Positions 15,940 to 24,571 of a stretch of 46,820 nucleotides of DNA are shown here, piece by piece (positions within the stretch are counted from its first letter, which is position 1; the number at the start of each line of letters is the position of its first letter). This stretch comes from a virus. Under the pieces are notes generated by a model, which did not search any database, had not been told where the DNA came from, and saw only the letters and a program-made list of their open reading frames with translations. A program made the translations under genes and the position numbers. The DNA is taken from IMG/VR virus record IMGVR_UViG_3300022200_000083, positions 1-46,820 of that record, one strand, 5' to 3'.

Positions 15940-17598
15940 TACCGGACGCGCACCATAGAGCGGGCTCTTAGGTTCCATCCATGAAGCGCGGACGACATCA
16001 TAGAGCGCACTCTTCGCACCATCGGCCACAAGGCCCTGAAAATAGGTGTTAGCACCATCTGTGAAACCGACACCGCCGCGCCGGCGCCCGCTGTAGTGTT
16101 GGATGATATGGCCCACATTGACGCGCTCTTTTATATGATCGAAGTAACCTCGCATCTCAGGCCAACGAGCGAACCAAGCGCGCTTGAGGTCTTCAGCTTC
16201 TTTCTCAGTGATCGCCAGATCATAGCCACTTTTCGCGAACGCGACAAGACCGCCCGCACTAAGCCCTCCCGGTAGACCAAAGTTAGGCACTTTTGCAAGT
16301 TTGCGGAGCTTGAGTATTTGTTTATCTTTTGCGGCCTTGAGCTCAAGAGCGCGCTCATAAGTCACGCCCGCAAGATCAGCAGCGAGAGCAAGATGCAGAT
16401 CTTGACCTTGCGCTATAGCTTGCGCCATCTTTGAAGAAAGACCAAGGTTTAAGCATACTTGAGCAAGTGCCACTAACTCGGCTGTGGAATAGTCCGCGCC
16501 GATGTAAACGCACCCCTCACGAGGTCTAAAGCACTCTCTCACACCACCTTCTTGTGGTAGTTGCTGTAAATTGGGCTTCGTACAGCTAGTCCGCCCCGTT
16601 CTCACAAGCACATTCCATCGAGGGTTGAGCGGGCGCTCTGTGGCGCTTTCAACTGTTGGGCCAAATGTTCCTGATAACTTATCTAATTTCATCCATTTAG
16701 CTAGGCTCTTAAGAATCGGTTCTCCGCTCTCCTCTAATACTTCACTTGATGTCTGTACGGCGCCTTTTTCGGTGCGTGGTGTGTCTTCTCCATAACTCGC
16801 CTCGATCACTGCTTTGATCGCGCTCATGTTGCGTTTACCATCGGCCTTGAGTAAACCGAATTCCACAAGCTCTCGTTCAAGTTTAGTTCGCTCTGCGGTG
16901 AGCTCATCGCGCCAAGATTCAACGCTCTCTGAGCTTGTTCGTAACCCCCAAAGCTCAAGATGATGAAGCGCCCATGCTGCGCGCGTTTGGATGTCATAGC
17001 TCGCGAGGTAGCGATAAGGCCCGCGCGTGACGTGCTCTACGTTCGTGAGTCTCTCTTGTTGCGTTTCAAAGATTTGGTGCGTGATCCTTGCATCTTCTAG
17101 CGCGTATTCTCTCGCCTCTTCTGACCATTGATCGAGAGGTACATCAATAAGCTTACCGTACTGATAGCGCGGGCTCTTCGGGTCTAGTTTTTGATCAGAG
17201 ATATCGATCCCAAGCAAGCCTCTTGCGAGTTGAGCGAGGCTTACTCCTTGTGAGATGATCGGGCGCCCTATCTCAGGGTGTTGTGTCCATCCATGATAGA
17301 GTGCATATAAACGCTCATGTATACCTGTGTCCCATACACGCCCGCGATCATATAAGCGCCAAATTGGAGCCGCTAAAGATGGTCGATGGCGTATGATCAC
17401 CGCGAGGTCAAAAGCAATATTATGACCGATTAACCAACCTTGATCGAGCCTTACCCATTTCTCGATCAGATCACACCCATCATCAGGGCTCAAGAGTTGG
17501 TGCGCGTGTCCATCGCTCGCGCTCATGCACGCTATGAGAGGCGCCTTACGCCCTTGGCCTATGAGCTCCGTTTCACAATCGATTGTTAAGTTTTTCAT
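15736..17598 (-). CDS. Family A DNA polymerase with 3'-5' exonuclease
   Basis: The 620-residue replicative polymerase carries the exonuclease motifs DCET (residues 8-11), GHNIAFD (about 58-64) and YALEDARITHQ (about 167). The polymerase motifs are TGRTSCTKPNLQQLP, motif A DYSTAEL (369-375), an O-helix region LRKLAKVPNFGLPGG (about 431-445) and motif C HDE (557-559). The compact 'NFG.PGG' form is typical of phage PolA proteins that lack the 5' nuclease. It is the last gene of a minus-strand replication operon, and its 3' end overlaps a plus-strand lipoprotein frame by 204 bases. Confidence 0.93.
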   Translation of the reverse strand: MKNLTIDCETELIGQGRKAPLIACMSASDGHAHQLLSPDDGCDLIEKWVRLDQGWLIGHNIAFDLAVIIRHRPSLAAPIWRLYDRGRVWDTGIHERLYALYHGWTQHPEIGRPIISQGVSLAQLARGLLGIDISDQKLDPKSPRYQYGKLIDVPLDQWSEEAREYALEDARITHQIFETQQERLTNVEHVTRGPYRYLASYDIQTRAAWALHHLELWGLRTSSESVESWRDELTAERTKLERELVEFGLLKADGKRNMSAIKAVIEASYGEDTPRTEKGAVQTSSEVLEESGEPILKSLAKWMKLDKLSGTFGPTVESATERPLNPRWNVLVRTGRTSCTKPNLQQLPQEGGVRECFRPREGCVYIGADYSTAELVALAQVCLNLGLSSKMAQAIAQGQDLHLALAADLAGVTYERALELKAAKDKQILKLRKLAKVPNFGLPGGLSAGGLVAFAKSGYDLAITEKEAEDLKRAWFARWPEMRGYFDHIKERVNVGHIIQHYSGRRRGGVGFTDGANTYFQGLVADGAKSALYDVVRASWMEPKSPLYGARPVLFIHDEIICEVELSRAPAAADELARLMLKGIKPFVPDLPILAEAWCSRLWRKGLEEMRDDYGVHIVQ

Positions 17599-17636
17599 TT
17601 TTTCACCATCGGCGCGGGCGCCTTATAGGGTGTTGT

Positions 17637-18128
17637 TTACGAGCGCGCTGGGCTCCAATGACATTTCGTGAATTCGTTGCCGTTGCGTGTCAATATTGTT
17701 TCTGTGCGGACGTGTACGCGCTTTCCTGCTGCTTGCTGATCCGGCCCTGTAAGCGCTTCCATCAGCGCGCGACCAAATGAGCGCGGGTCGCCTTGTGGGT
17801 TAATTGCACAAACGAGAGCTTTAATATTTTGGAGGTAGGGGCGCTCATCAGCTTTGGCCACCCAATCATAACGCGCGCCTTCTTCGGTTTCGATGGTCGC
17901 GACAAAGACCGGGCGATTATTGTTTTTCACGCTTTGAATTACTTTGAGCTCGATGATTGTTACATGAGTGTCAAGATTTGGCGGTAAATATCCATTTCTG
18001 TTTGGTGTTGTGTCAACAGTTTCAAAATTATCCCAAACTGATGATGTTGCAGGCGTGTTGAAACCCTGTTGAGCGCCGTTAAATCCGTTGCTCTGATTGT
18101 TCCATGAATCGTTATTCCAATTACTCAT
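17637..18128 (-). CDS. Putative single-stranded DNA-binding protein (OB-fold)
   Basis: The 163-residue protein has a Gln/Asn/Gly-rich N-terminal tail (1-28), then an OB-like core: NGYLPPNLDTHVTIIELK, SVKNNNRPVFVATIE, ARYDWVAKADERPYLQNIKAL. This pattern occurs in phage ssDNA-binding or DUF669-type proteins encoded beside PolA and nuclease genes. It lies 38 bases upstream of polA and 18 bases downstream of the nuclease, clearly in the same operon. SSBs usually carry the disordered tail at the C-terminus; here it is N-terminal. The call is moderate. Confidence 0.5.
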   Translation of the reverse strand: MSNWNNDSWNNQSNGFNGAQQGFNTPATSSVWDNFETVDTTPNRNGYLPPNLDTHVTIIELKVIQSVKNNNRPVFVATIETEEGARYDWVAKADERPYLQNIKALVCAINPQGDPRSFGRALMEALTGPDQQAAGKRVHVRTETILTRNGNEFTKCHWSPARS

Positions 18129-18146
18129 TTTTTCGTTCCTTTTCTT

Positions 18147-19823
18147 TTAACGTGTTCCTTTTATCGTGATATCAGCCAACGCGGATAAAACGTGTGAGCA
18201 GTGTCTATATAACGGGTGAGAGCTCTCTATCGTTACAATATTTTTCGAGAAGAGCCAAACTTTTTGACTCGCGAGTCGGGCGCCTAGTTGCTTCCACCCC
18301 TCATCATACTGAATTAACGAGATTGGCTGATTGTGGCGCCGCTCGATGTCGGCTATCCACGGCGCGAGCTCTGTTAAGAGATCTGCACTCTCTCCTATAG
18401 AGCATAGCGCATCTACACATAATATTGTAGATGGTGTGTGATATTGGCTTGTCGGCTCTATGTCTTCTTCAGCTGTTGCCTCAGCGCCGTCTATACCTGC
18501 TTGGATCCATGCTTTTTGACGATGCGCTGAGAATATATCTTGTACTTCTTGTACTTCTTCTTGCACTTCTTCTTGTACTTGTTCTTGTACTTCTTCTTGT
18601 ACTTTTTCTTGTACTTGTTCTTGCACTTTTGCGGATGCGTTAAACGCTGCAAAAAAATCATCTTGGCTCATTGTAGGTGTCTCTTTCGGTGTGTCTGTGA
18701 TCCCGTATGTGATTTTGTGAAGGATTTCAAGGCGCTCACGGTTTGCGCTCATGGTGTCTCGTGTCAAATGTGCCGTTTGGCTCTCATACGTTGCGCGCGT
18801 CTGTGAGCTCATGATCGTTGTGAGCTCGTGGATCGCTTCGATAAGTTCAGGTGCTTTCATCTGAGATAGGCTCTTGTCATTCCATCTAAAACGAGGTAAG
18901 CGGCGCGCGGGTTGCTGATCTTCGGGCAAGGGTTCGCGGTCGGGTAGTCCATCCGGTGGGTTCGTTTGCTCGTATGCTGCACCCCTCAGATCTAACTCAT
19001 CATCGATTTTAAGCGCTGGCCTGTCTTCGATGATGATCACTTTAGATGATGTCTCACCTCTGAGCGCGCTCATGAATGAGCTCACCTGAGCTTGTGAGGG
19101 CTCCGCTACCTGAATCAAAGCGCGCTGCGCTTGCGTGCAGTCATCGCGAAAAAAGCAACCACCGTATTTATCACAGCTCTGATAGTTGGGTTCGACCTCT
19201 GACCACTGCAGGGCGCTCGATGTCTCCTTTTGCTTTGCGACCTCCTTACCTATACGCGCTAGCGGTTCGCTGAGTTGAGCGCGCGTGAAGGTGCGGCTCA
19301 CGAGCGCTGTCTTGACTGCGCCTCGCGTTGTACCGTAGCTTAGGACAAATCTAAGCGGTTCACTAAACTCAATACCTAGCGCGCCACTCAACGCTACCGC
19401 GCTGTAAATGATCGCCTGAGTGTCTGTGGCTAGATCCTGCTCGTTTTTTGCATAGTCAAGTGTCGCGGTTGTCTTGTGGTCGATGATCTGATTCGTGGTA
19501 GGGTCGATTAGATCAATACGGCCTCTCACTCGCGCGACCCATCCGGGAGGTGCAATGTCGAATGACTGCTCAACATGATCAGGGCTCACGCTACCGCCGG
19601 GGGGTAAGTGTCTGAGCATCGCGCGCGCTGTGCCGTCTGTCGGCGCGATCCCGTTCATTAACCACTGCTCGATTTGCTCATGTACGCGCGTTCCGCGCTC
19701 CGCTGCTGGTGAGCTCGGCGCGCGCTCTCCTAGCACGCTCTCACGATACCATTTGCGCGCGCAATCTCGGAAAGTTGAGATTTGGCTAGGGCTCGTTGAG
19801 CTCCATTGTTTATGCTCAGTCAT
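18147..19823 (-). CDS. Cas4/RecB-like PD-(D/E)XK nuclease with extra C-terminal domain
   Basis: In this 558-residue protein, residues 1-235 match the RecB/Cas4 (PDDEXK_1) fold: WSSTSPSQISTFRDCARKWY, RGTRVHEQIE, RGRIDLIDPTTNQIIDHKTT (catalytic D and D-x-K) and DTQAIIYSAVA (QxxxY). Paired cysteines (SCDKYGGCFFRDDC) could be Fe-S or Zn ligands, although the full four-Cys set is not evident. A Gln/Glu repeat (about 400-430) then links to an unrecognised C-terminal domain of about 110 residues. The protein probably works as a replication or recombination exonuclease with the adjacent SSB and polymerase. The tail is unusual for the family. Confidence 0.75.
   Translation of the reverse strand: MTEHKQWSSTSPSQISTFRDCARKWYRESVLGERAPSSPAAERGTRVHEQIEQWLMNGIAPTDGTARAMLRHLPPGGSVSPDHVEQSFDIAPPGWVARVRGRIDLIDPTTNQIIDHKTTATLDYAKNEQDLATDTQAIIYSAVALSGALGIEFSEPLRFVLSYGTTRGAVKTALVSRTFTRAQLSEPLARIGKEVAKQKETSSALQWSEVEPNYQSCDKYGGCFFRDDCTQAQRALIQVAEPSQAQVSSFMSALRGETSSKVIIIEDRPALKIDDELDLRGAAYEQTNPPDGLPDREPLPEDQQPARRLPRFRWNDKSLSQMKAPELIEAIHELTTIMSSQTRATYESQTAHLTRDTMSANRERLEILHKITYGITDTPKETPTMSQDDFFAAFNASAKVQEQVQEKVQEEVQEQVQEEVQEEVQEVQDIFSAHRQKAWIQAGIDGAEATAEEDIEPTSQYHTPSTILCVDALCSIGESADLLTELAPWIADIERRHNQPISLIQYDEGWKQLGARLASQKVWLFSKNIVTIESSHPLYRHCSHVLSALADITIKGTR
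18541..18630 (-). repeat. Tandem 12-base repeat encoding VQEE units in the nuclease gene
   Basis: On the minus strand, short degenerate units coding VQEQ, VQEK, VQEE and VQEV are repeated about seven to eight times, giving a highly charged linker predicted to be helical. Repeats of this kind can expand or contract by slippage in multiples of 12 bases without breaking the frame, so linker length may vary between related phages. Confidence 0.8.
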
Positions 19824-20007
19824 TCGGCGCGTCTCCTCGATATGATGCAGGCAAAGTGAGCAAAAACGCGTTTAATTGGCTCTCAAGTGCTGCGACGATC
19901 AAGGGCGCCTCATCACTCTGTTTCAGGGTCTCCAAAGTAGCTTTGATGCCCCTCAAGATCTCTTGACGTGTCTCTTTAATACTATGATGTCGATGAGAAT
20001 GTGTCAT
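19816..20007 (-). CDS. Small hypothetical protein in the replication operon
   Basis: The 63-residue protein begins MTHSHRHHS. The ATG at 20007-20005 overlaps the stop of the upstream DUF3310 gene as ATGA, and its own end overlaps the nuclease start by 8 bases, so it is a translationally coupled member of the operon. It is helical with a His-rich N-terminus and no recognised domain. A longer frame starting at 20043 would overlap the upstream gene and is less likely. Confidence 0.55.
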   Translation of the reverse strand: MTHSHRHHSIKETRQEILRGIKATLETLKQSDEAPLIVAALESQLNAFLLTLPASYRGDAPND

Positions 20008-20267
20008 GATCTCAATCTCTCGATCTCGCGGTTCAAGTACCATAGCGCTTTTTTTAGGTCTTCGATCTCGCGCGTAGGGTCTTTGAGTCCTGCCCGAGAA
20101 AGGTATTTCACGCAGTTACCGCGATTAAAATTAAGACCCCATGCCTCAATCACATCTATAGCTTCTATTGTATCAGCGTGATAGTGTGCAGGATGGTTCA
20201 CTCTTTCCTGTTCCGGCTCTTGCATTTCCTCAAGCGCTTCAATGAATTTACTTTTACTCATTCTCAT
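20004..20267 (-). CDS. DUF3310 protein
   Basis: The 87-residue protein contains the DUF3310 core: VNHPAHYHADTIEAIDVIE, NRGNCVKYLSRAGLKD and EIEDLKKALWYLNREI. This small helical family is widespread in phages next to nucleotide metabolism or replication genes; its biochemical role is not established. It is the first gene of the minus-strand replication operon, transcribed away from the primase-helicase gene across a 121-base divergent spacer. Confidence 0.85.
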   Translation of the reverse strand: MRMSKSKFIEALEEMQEPEQERVNHPAHYHADTIEAIDVIEAWGLNFNRGNCVKYLSRAGLKDPTREIEDLKKALWYLNREIERLRS

Positions 20268-20323
20268 GCCTCTTGGTTAGTAGATTGTAAAATAGGATAT
20301 GTATCAGATCTGTGAAAATAGCA

Positions 20324-20354
20324 CTTGACAACCCGCGCGTCAAGTCTCTATTTC
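20324..20354 (+). promoter_or_regulatory. Candidate promoter with overlapping inverted repeat, primase-helicase upstream region
   Basis: TTGACA at 20325-20330 is followed 18 bases later by TATTTC (20349-20354), a good -35 with a weak -10. The -35 lies within an inverted repeat, CTTGAC-9-GTCAAG (20324-20344), which could be an operator or a short hairpin. The spacer 20268-20388 separates divergent replication operons and is the natural place for a shared control region. An AAGGAG ribosome site follows before the ATG at 20389. Confidence 0.35.
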
Positions 20355-20388
20355 TGAGTCTCTCTTTCTCAAAAAAAAGGAGTATCAC

Positions 20389-22971
20389 ATGATCATCAGC
20401 GCTCTACCCGTGAGCTATTACAACGGGCGCTACTCGACCCCTAGCGCGTGGAAGGTTGGCGAACCTCACCCTAACCAACTGAAACCAATGAACTTTCGAG
20501 AGGCGCTTTCTCTTGATTGGTGCACTGTCACAAGAAACAATCAAGAGGCATGGCTATATCCTATCGCCGCACAAGGTGGACAACCGCTCCGGCCATCGCG
20601 CGAAGGGCGAGGGCTCAACACTGATCTCATTAAACGTGAGCTTGATATTGATCTCTTCACGAGTGGTATCTTTATTGATCTCGATGACAAAGACGCACAC
20701 AAGAGCCCGGAAGCGCGCTCAGGCCAAGACTTCTTTGAGCTTGTAGAGCGTATCATTGAACCCTTTAAAAATATGCAAGGTGCCTTCTATTATCGCACCT
20801 TGCGGGGCGCGCGAATCGGCCTCATCTTTGAGATTCCTGTAGATCTAGCCTTAGGAGACCGCGCGCGCCGCGCCTTCTTTTTACAGCTTGAGCAGATGTT
20901 CAGCGAGTATGATCGGGTCGATGTTGATAAAGGCTCAACTCAGATCACGCGAGGATTCGCAGCGCCTCATATCTATAAAAAAGGTGAGCGCGTCACCGCT
21001 GACTTTGCGCAACTCTTCATTCACCCTGAAGACATGAGTATTGAGTTTATCAATATCCTCGCGGACAGATGGACTACACACTTAAAATCAGTAGGAGACA
21101 GCGCAAGCGCGGCAGACAGTGAGCGCAGACCGCAGGCGTCCCAAAGCGCGACAGCGCGGGAGGGCGCCGAAGGTCAAGCATCACGCGCGCCGAAAAATAA
21201 AAAGCCCACACTTATCATCCCTCACGATCTACAGACACGCGAGCTGGACGGCACGCAGCGCCATGATCTCTTCAGAGGCGCAGTGTTCAAGCTCTCTCAT
21301 TGGGTACAAGATGAGGCCCTGCTCAGAGAACTAGGCGCAGTGTTAGACCGTCATTTATGCAACGGTAGACGCGCCCAGAAAGGCGAGCTCATACGCTATG
21401 TAGATCAAGCGCTAGAGCTCGCGACCATTCACGATGATGTAGAGATCGCGGAAGGGATCGCACCACCAGCCCCTGTTGACCTGCTCGATTTCCCTGAACT
21501 TAAACCCCTACGCCGCACTTTTACAGCGCCCCTCGATGATCTTAAAATTGCACAAGCGGTACTCGAATCAATGGGAGATGAACCCGCGCCGATATGGCAC
21601 GGCGAAGGATTGCGACGCTACAGACATGAGACAGGCGTATGGGAACTTTACAGACCTTCCAAGCTTGAGCGGATATTTCTTAAATTAGAGGGCGCACAGT
21701 ATGAAAATGATAAAGGCGAGTGGCGCCCCATCCCGATCAAACATGCGACCGTAACAACGGGCGTTAAAATGCTCGCGAGCGTCACAGGCGCGGGAGAGAT
21801 CGAGACACCATTTGACACCGCCCCGATGGGTGTTGTTCTCGGTCAACATTTCATCTGCGCAGGCCTCGCAGGCCTCAAAGTGCAACCGCGCGGACCCGCT
21901 TTTTATGCTATCCACGCGCTTGATTATGAGCTCTCACCTCAACTGCTCATGTATTGGGAGGATGAGGACACAGGACACGCGCCCAAAGCGCCACCTGTAT
22001 TTACTCGCTCATTCCTCGCGCGCTCGCTCTATCATACACCTGAGTTTGACGAGACAGAGGAGACAATCAAACAAGAGATTGAGGCGAAGATCATCACAAT
22101 CGGTGAATGGTTAGGGCTCGCTTTACTCGGTCTCTGTACTCGCGAAGCAACAGCTTTAGTTGCACACGGTCCCGGCTCCAACGGCAAGAGCGTGTTGGCC
22201 GCACTCATCACTGATCTTTTCGGCGCAGAGCGCACCGCGCACCTTGCACCCCAAGCCATGAAAGAGCGCTTTAGTAGAGCTCAGTTATTCGGCGCAGCCG
22301 TAAACGTGGTCTCAGAAATGCCCGAGAGCGATCTGTTAGAGAGCGACACCATCAAGGCGATGATCTCAGGGGATGCAATCACGGTAGAGAACAAGGGCGA
22401 GAAACCCTTTAGAATGATCCCACGCGCCGCACACTTTTTCGCCGCTAACACCCTGCCCGCCTCAAGAGATCGATCTCACGGACTATGGCGCCGCTTGATT
22501 CCGATTGAATTTCATCACATCTTCACGCGCGAGGACAGAGACCCTGAGCTACTCGATAAGCTACGCGCTGAGTATGATATCCTTGTGCCTTGGGCCTTAG
22601 ACCTCGCGAGGCAGTACATCGAGCGCGGAGGTTATAGACACCAAAAGATGATCGATCAATGGCGCGGATCATGGCGCGTAGAGACTGACTCTCTCGCTGC
22701 CTTCATCGATTCGCAATGTGAGCTTGTGGACATCGACCAAGGCACATCAGCGCGGGATTTGTGGGGAGCGTTTAAAATGTGGGCTGAAGATGTTGGACAA
22801 TCAGGCGCTGCAAAAATGAGTCTAACAGCGTTTACTCGGTCGGTTTCTGCTCAACCCAACGTGAAAAAGACAAGAAAAAGACCTGCAGGTAAAGTGACAA
22901 ATCCTATCGCTCACTTTAGTCTAAAACTCATCCAAGAAGAAAAGACCATGAATCAGTGGAACATCAAATGA
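20389..22971 (+). CDS. D5-type primase-helicase (SF3 helicase)
   Basis: The 860-residue replication protein has an N-terminal half with a primase-polymerase-like pattern (FIDLDDKDAH near 103-112, then FYYRTLRGARIGLIFE and VDVDKGSTQITRGF), consistent with a metal-binding AEP-type site. The C-terminal half has the D5_N/SF3 helicase: Walker A GPGSNGKS (about 594-601), VNVVSEMPESDLLESDTIKAMISGD (Walker B-like and motif C region), and FFAANTLP...HGLWRRLIPI (sensor and arginine). It unwinds and primes at the fork. A Ser/Ala linker lies at about 235-265. It is translationally coupled to thyX by ATGA. Confidence 0.85.
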   Translation: MIISALPVSYYNGRYSTPSAWKVGEPHPNQLKPMNFREALSLDWCTVTRNNQEAWLYPIAAQGGQPLRPSREGRGLNTDLIKRELDIDLFTSGIFIDLDDKDAHKSPEARSGQDFFELVERIIEPFKNMQGAFYYRTLRGARIGLIFEIPVDLALGDRARRAFFLQLEQMFSEYDRVDVDKGSTQITRGFAAPHIYKKGERVTADFAQLFIHPEDMSIEFINILADRWTTHLKSVGDSASAADSERRPQASQSATAREGAEGQASRAPKNKKPTLIIPHDLQTRELDGTQRHDLFRGAVFKLSHWVQDEALLRELGAVLDRHLCNGRRAQKGELIRYVDQALELATIHDDVEIAEGIAPPAPVDLLDFPELKPLRRTFTAPLDDLKIAQAVLESMGDEPAPIWHGEGLRRYRHETGVWELYRPSKLERIFLKLEGAQYENDKGEWRPIPIKHATVTTGVKMLASVTGAGEIETPFDTAPMGVVLGQHFICAGLAGLKVQPRGPAFYAIHALDYELSPQLLMYWEDEDTGHAPKAPPVFTRSFLARSLYHTPEFDETEETIKQEIEAKIITIGEWLGLALLGLCTREATALVAHGPGSNGKSVLAALITDLFGAERTAHLAPQAMKERFSRAQLFGAAVNVVSEMPESDLLESDTIKAMISGDAITVENKGEKPFRMIPRAAHFFAANTLPASRDRSHGLWRRLIPIEFHHIFTREDRDPELLDKLRAEYDILVPWALDLARQYIERGGYRHQKMIDQWRGSWRVETDSLAAFIDSQCELVDIDQGTSARDLWGAFKMWAEDVGQSGAAKMSLTAFTRSVSAQPNVKKTRKRPAGKVTNPIAHFSLKLIQEEKTMNQWNIK

Positions 22972-23660
22972 ATCAAAATATTTCCGTGACATATATTGAT
23001 CACTACGGTGATGATCATACACCCATTCGAGCCGCGCGAGTGAGCACCCTAACAGACAGCTATGAGCCCGACCCAAAGCGCGATCTTAAACTCGCTCGAT
23101 ATTTGCTCAAGAATGGGCACACCTCGCCTTTTGAGCACGCGGGCGCAACGTTCCTCATCCATTGCCCGCTCTACGTAGCGCGGCAAATCATGAGGCATCG
23201 AACGTGCTCTTATAATGAGGTCAGCCGACGCTACACCTCCGGAGACATCACTTTTTACGCGCCACAAGAGCTCCACACCCAACATGAGCGGTTATTACAA
23301 TGCTCAACAGATCAAATTCACCCTAACAGTGATGAGCTCATTGAGCGCATCAAGGATCATCAGACACAAAGCCTTGATCTCTATCATGATCTCATTGAAT
23401 CAGGAGTAGCACGCGAAGAAGCGCGCCTTGTACTCCCTCTCAGCGTCATGACAAAGTTTTACATGAGCGCTAACCTGTTAAATTGGCTACGCTTCATCAA
23501 GATACGCATCGACAGCCACACACAAACAGAGACGCGCACCATCGCCCACGCGATTCAACTACATCTCTCACTATATTTCCCTCAGATCATGGAGCTCGCT
23601 CAAGAGCTTTGGTTTGACTTCGACAACGACCAAAACAGGAAAAAGGATAAAGAAAAATGA
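22968..23660 (+). CDS. thyX: Flavin-dependent thymidylate synthase ThyX
   Basis: The 230-residue enzyme methylates dUMP to dTMP using methylene-tetrahydrofolate and FAD/NADPH. The signature RHRTCSYNEVSRRY (about residues 76-89) matches the family motif RHR-x7-S exactly. HTSPFEHAGATFLIHCPLYVARQ precedes it and LPLSVMTKFYMSANLLNWLRF follows. The ATG at 22968 overlaps the helicase stop and is preferred over an in-frame GTG at 22956. With the deaminase at 27466 it supplies thymidylate for phage DNA synthesis. Confidence 0.95.
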   Translation: MNQNISVTYIDHYGDDHTPIRAARVSTLTDSYEPDPKRDLKLARYLLKNGHTSPFEHAGATFLIHCPLYVARQIMRHRTCSYNEVSRRYTSGDITFYAPQELHTQHERLLQCSTDQIHPNSDELIERIKDHQTQSLDLYHDLIESGVAREEARLVLPLSVMTKFYMSANLLNWLRFIKIRIDSHTQTETRTIAHAIQLHLSLYFPQIMELAQELWFDFDNDQNRKKDKEK

Positions 23661-23938
23661 GAACTGAAAAAGACAGACTATATGCACGTTTATATGCCCG
23701 TGCTAGACGTGCAAACATGACTGATGAAGAACGTGAAGCATATCGTGAATACCAGCGTGAATATCAACGTGAATGGCGTAAAAACTTGTCTCTTGAGAAG
23801 AGAGAAGAACGAAAGCGCAAGATAAAAGATGCAACACGCAGATATTATGCGAACATGACTGATGAACAACGTGAAGCACACCGTGAATACTGCCGTGAAT
23901 ACCATAAACGCTATTATGCACTCTATTATGCAAAATGA
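23657..23938 (+). CDS. Arg/Tyr-rich repeat protein A
   Basis: The 93-residue, strongly basic protein is built of two related blocks: MTDEEREAYREYQREYQREW and MTDEQREAHREYCREYHKRY, with LEKREERKRKIKD between them. It looks like one or two long charged helices. Two other genes here (24221 and 30663) carry related EREER.KKQREY units. It starts by ATGA overlap with thyX. The function is unknown; nucleic-acid binding by a basic helical protein is a guess. The blocks probably arose by internal duplication. Confidence 0.6.
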   Translation: MRTEKDRLYARLYARARRANMTDEEREAYREYQREYQREWRKNLSLEKREERKRKIKDATRRYYANMTDEQREAHREYCREYHKRYYALYYAK

Positions 23939-24003
23939 CTGATGGACAAAGACAAGCTCGCCTTGATCGCATGTTAGGCACTCGAAAGGATAAAGAAAAA
24001 TGA
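23935..24003 (+). CDS. 22-residue mini-ORF linking two genes
   Basis: The frame MTDGQRQARLDRMLGTRKDK... starts with an ATG overlapping the previous stop (ATGA) and ends with a TGA overlapping the next start (ATGA), so it exactly fills the gap. Its start MTDGQR resembles the MTDEQRE opening of the repeat blocks just upstream, suggesting a decayed or new-born copy. It may serve only to couple translation. AAAGGATAAAGAAAAATGA occurs both at its end and before gene 23657. Confidence 0.4.
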   Translation: MTDGQRQARLDRMLGTRKDKEK

Positions 24004-24209
24004 ACCAACACTATTTAAAAAAACGACTGCAATATCATCTCGTTGAACTCGGTAAAAACATGGACCCTGAGACACGACAACAAAGTGAAGCGCTCTACAC
24101 AGAGATCATTCACGCGCTGACAAATGAAACACCCGTTCAGGCACCTCAAGACATCACACGTCAGCGCAAGATTGAGGCTTTGGCACGTCGTGAAAATCAA
24201 AGGGAATAG
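24000..24209 (+). CDS. Small hypothetical protein
   Basis: The 69-residue, mostly helical protein has a charged C-terminus (ITRQRKIEALARRENQRE). It is preceded by an AAGGA ribosome site and coupled to the mini-ORF upstream; the next gene starts 11 bases after its stop. No domain is recognised. The basic tail hints at a relation to the Arg-rich repeat proteins on either side. Confidence 0.5.
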   Translation: MNQHYLKKRLQYHLVELGKNMDPETRQQSEALYTEIIHALTNETPVQAPQDITRQRKIEALARRENQRE

Positions 24210-24220
24210 AGACCAAATCG

Positions 24221-24571
24221 ATGAGTGAAGAAACACCCGAACAGCGCGAGAAAAGACTCAAAAGACAGCGTGAATACAGCGCGAGACCTGAGAATAAAGC
24301 ACGCGCAAAAAAACTGAGACAAATGAGACGAGCCGTTTTCACCGAAGCTGAGAAAGAAGATATTAGAAATTTTAACCGATTAAAAGCACAAGCCATCAGA
24401 GATGCAGAGACACCTGAGGAGCGCGAAGAAAGACTCAAAAAACAACGAATTGCGACAAAAAAAGCACGATTAAAACGACTCGCGAATGAGACGCTAGAAG
24501 AGCGCGAGGAAAGACGAAGAAAGAAGCGAGAATGGCAACGTAGGAGACGAGAGGAACAAAAGGCTAAATGA
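24221..24571 (+). CDS. Arg-rich repeat protein B, coupled to the C5 methyltransferase
   Basis: The 116-residue basic protein has units TPEQREKRLKRQREY, TPEEREERLKKQR and TLEEREERRRKKREW, a variable repeat of about 25 residues predicted to form charged helices. Its stop overlaps the methyltransferase start (ATGA), so the two are probably translated together. A paralogue (30663-31088) lies tail to tail with the second DNA methyltransferase. A DNA-binding or methyltransferase-accessory role is inferred only from this association. Confidence 0.6.
   Translation: MSEETPEQREKRLKRQREYSARPENKARAKKLRQMRRAVFTEAEKEDIRNFNRLKAQAIRDAETPEEREERLKKQRIATKKARLKRLANETLEEREERRRKKREWQRRRREEQKAK

Noticed and set aside
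18431-18806. Plus-strand Leu/Val- or Phe/Tyr-rich ORFs resembling membrane proteins
   Set aside because: They are reverse-strand readings of the VQEE repeat in the nuclease gene; the hydrophobicity is produced by the repeat's complement.
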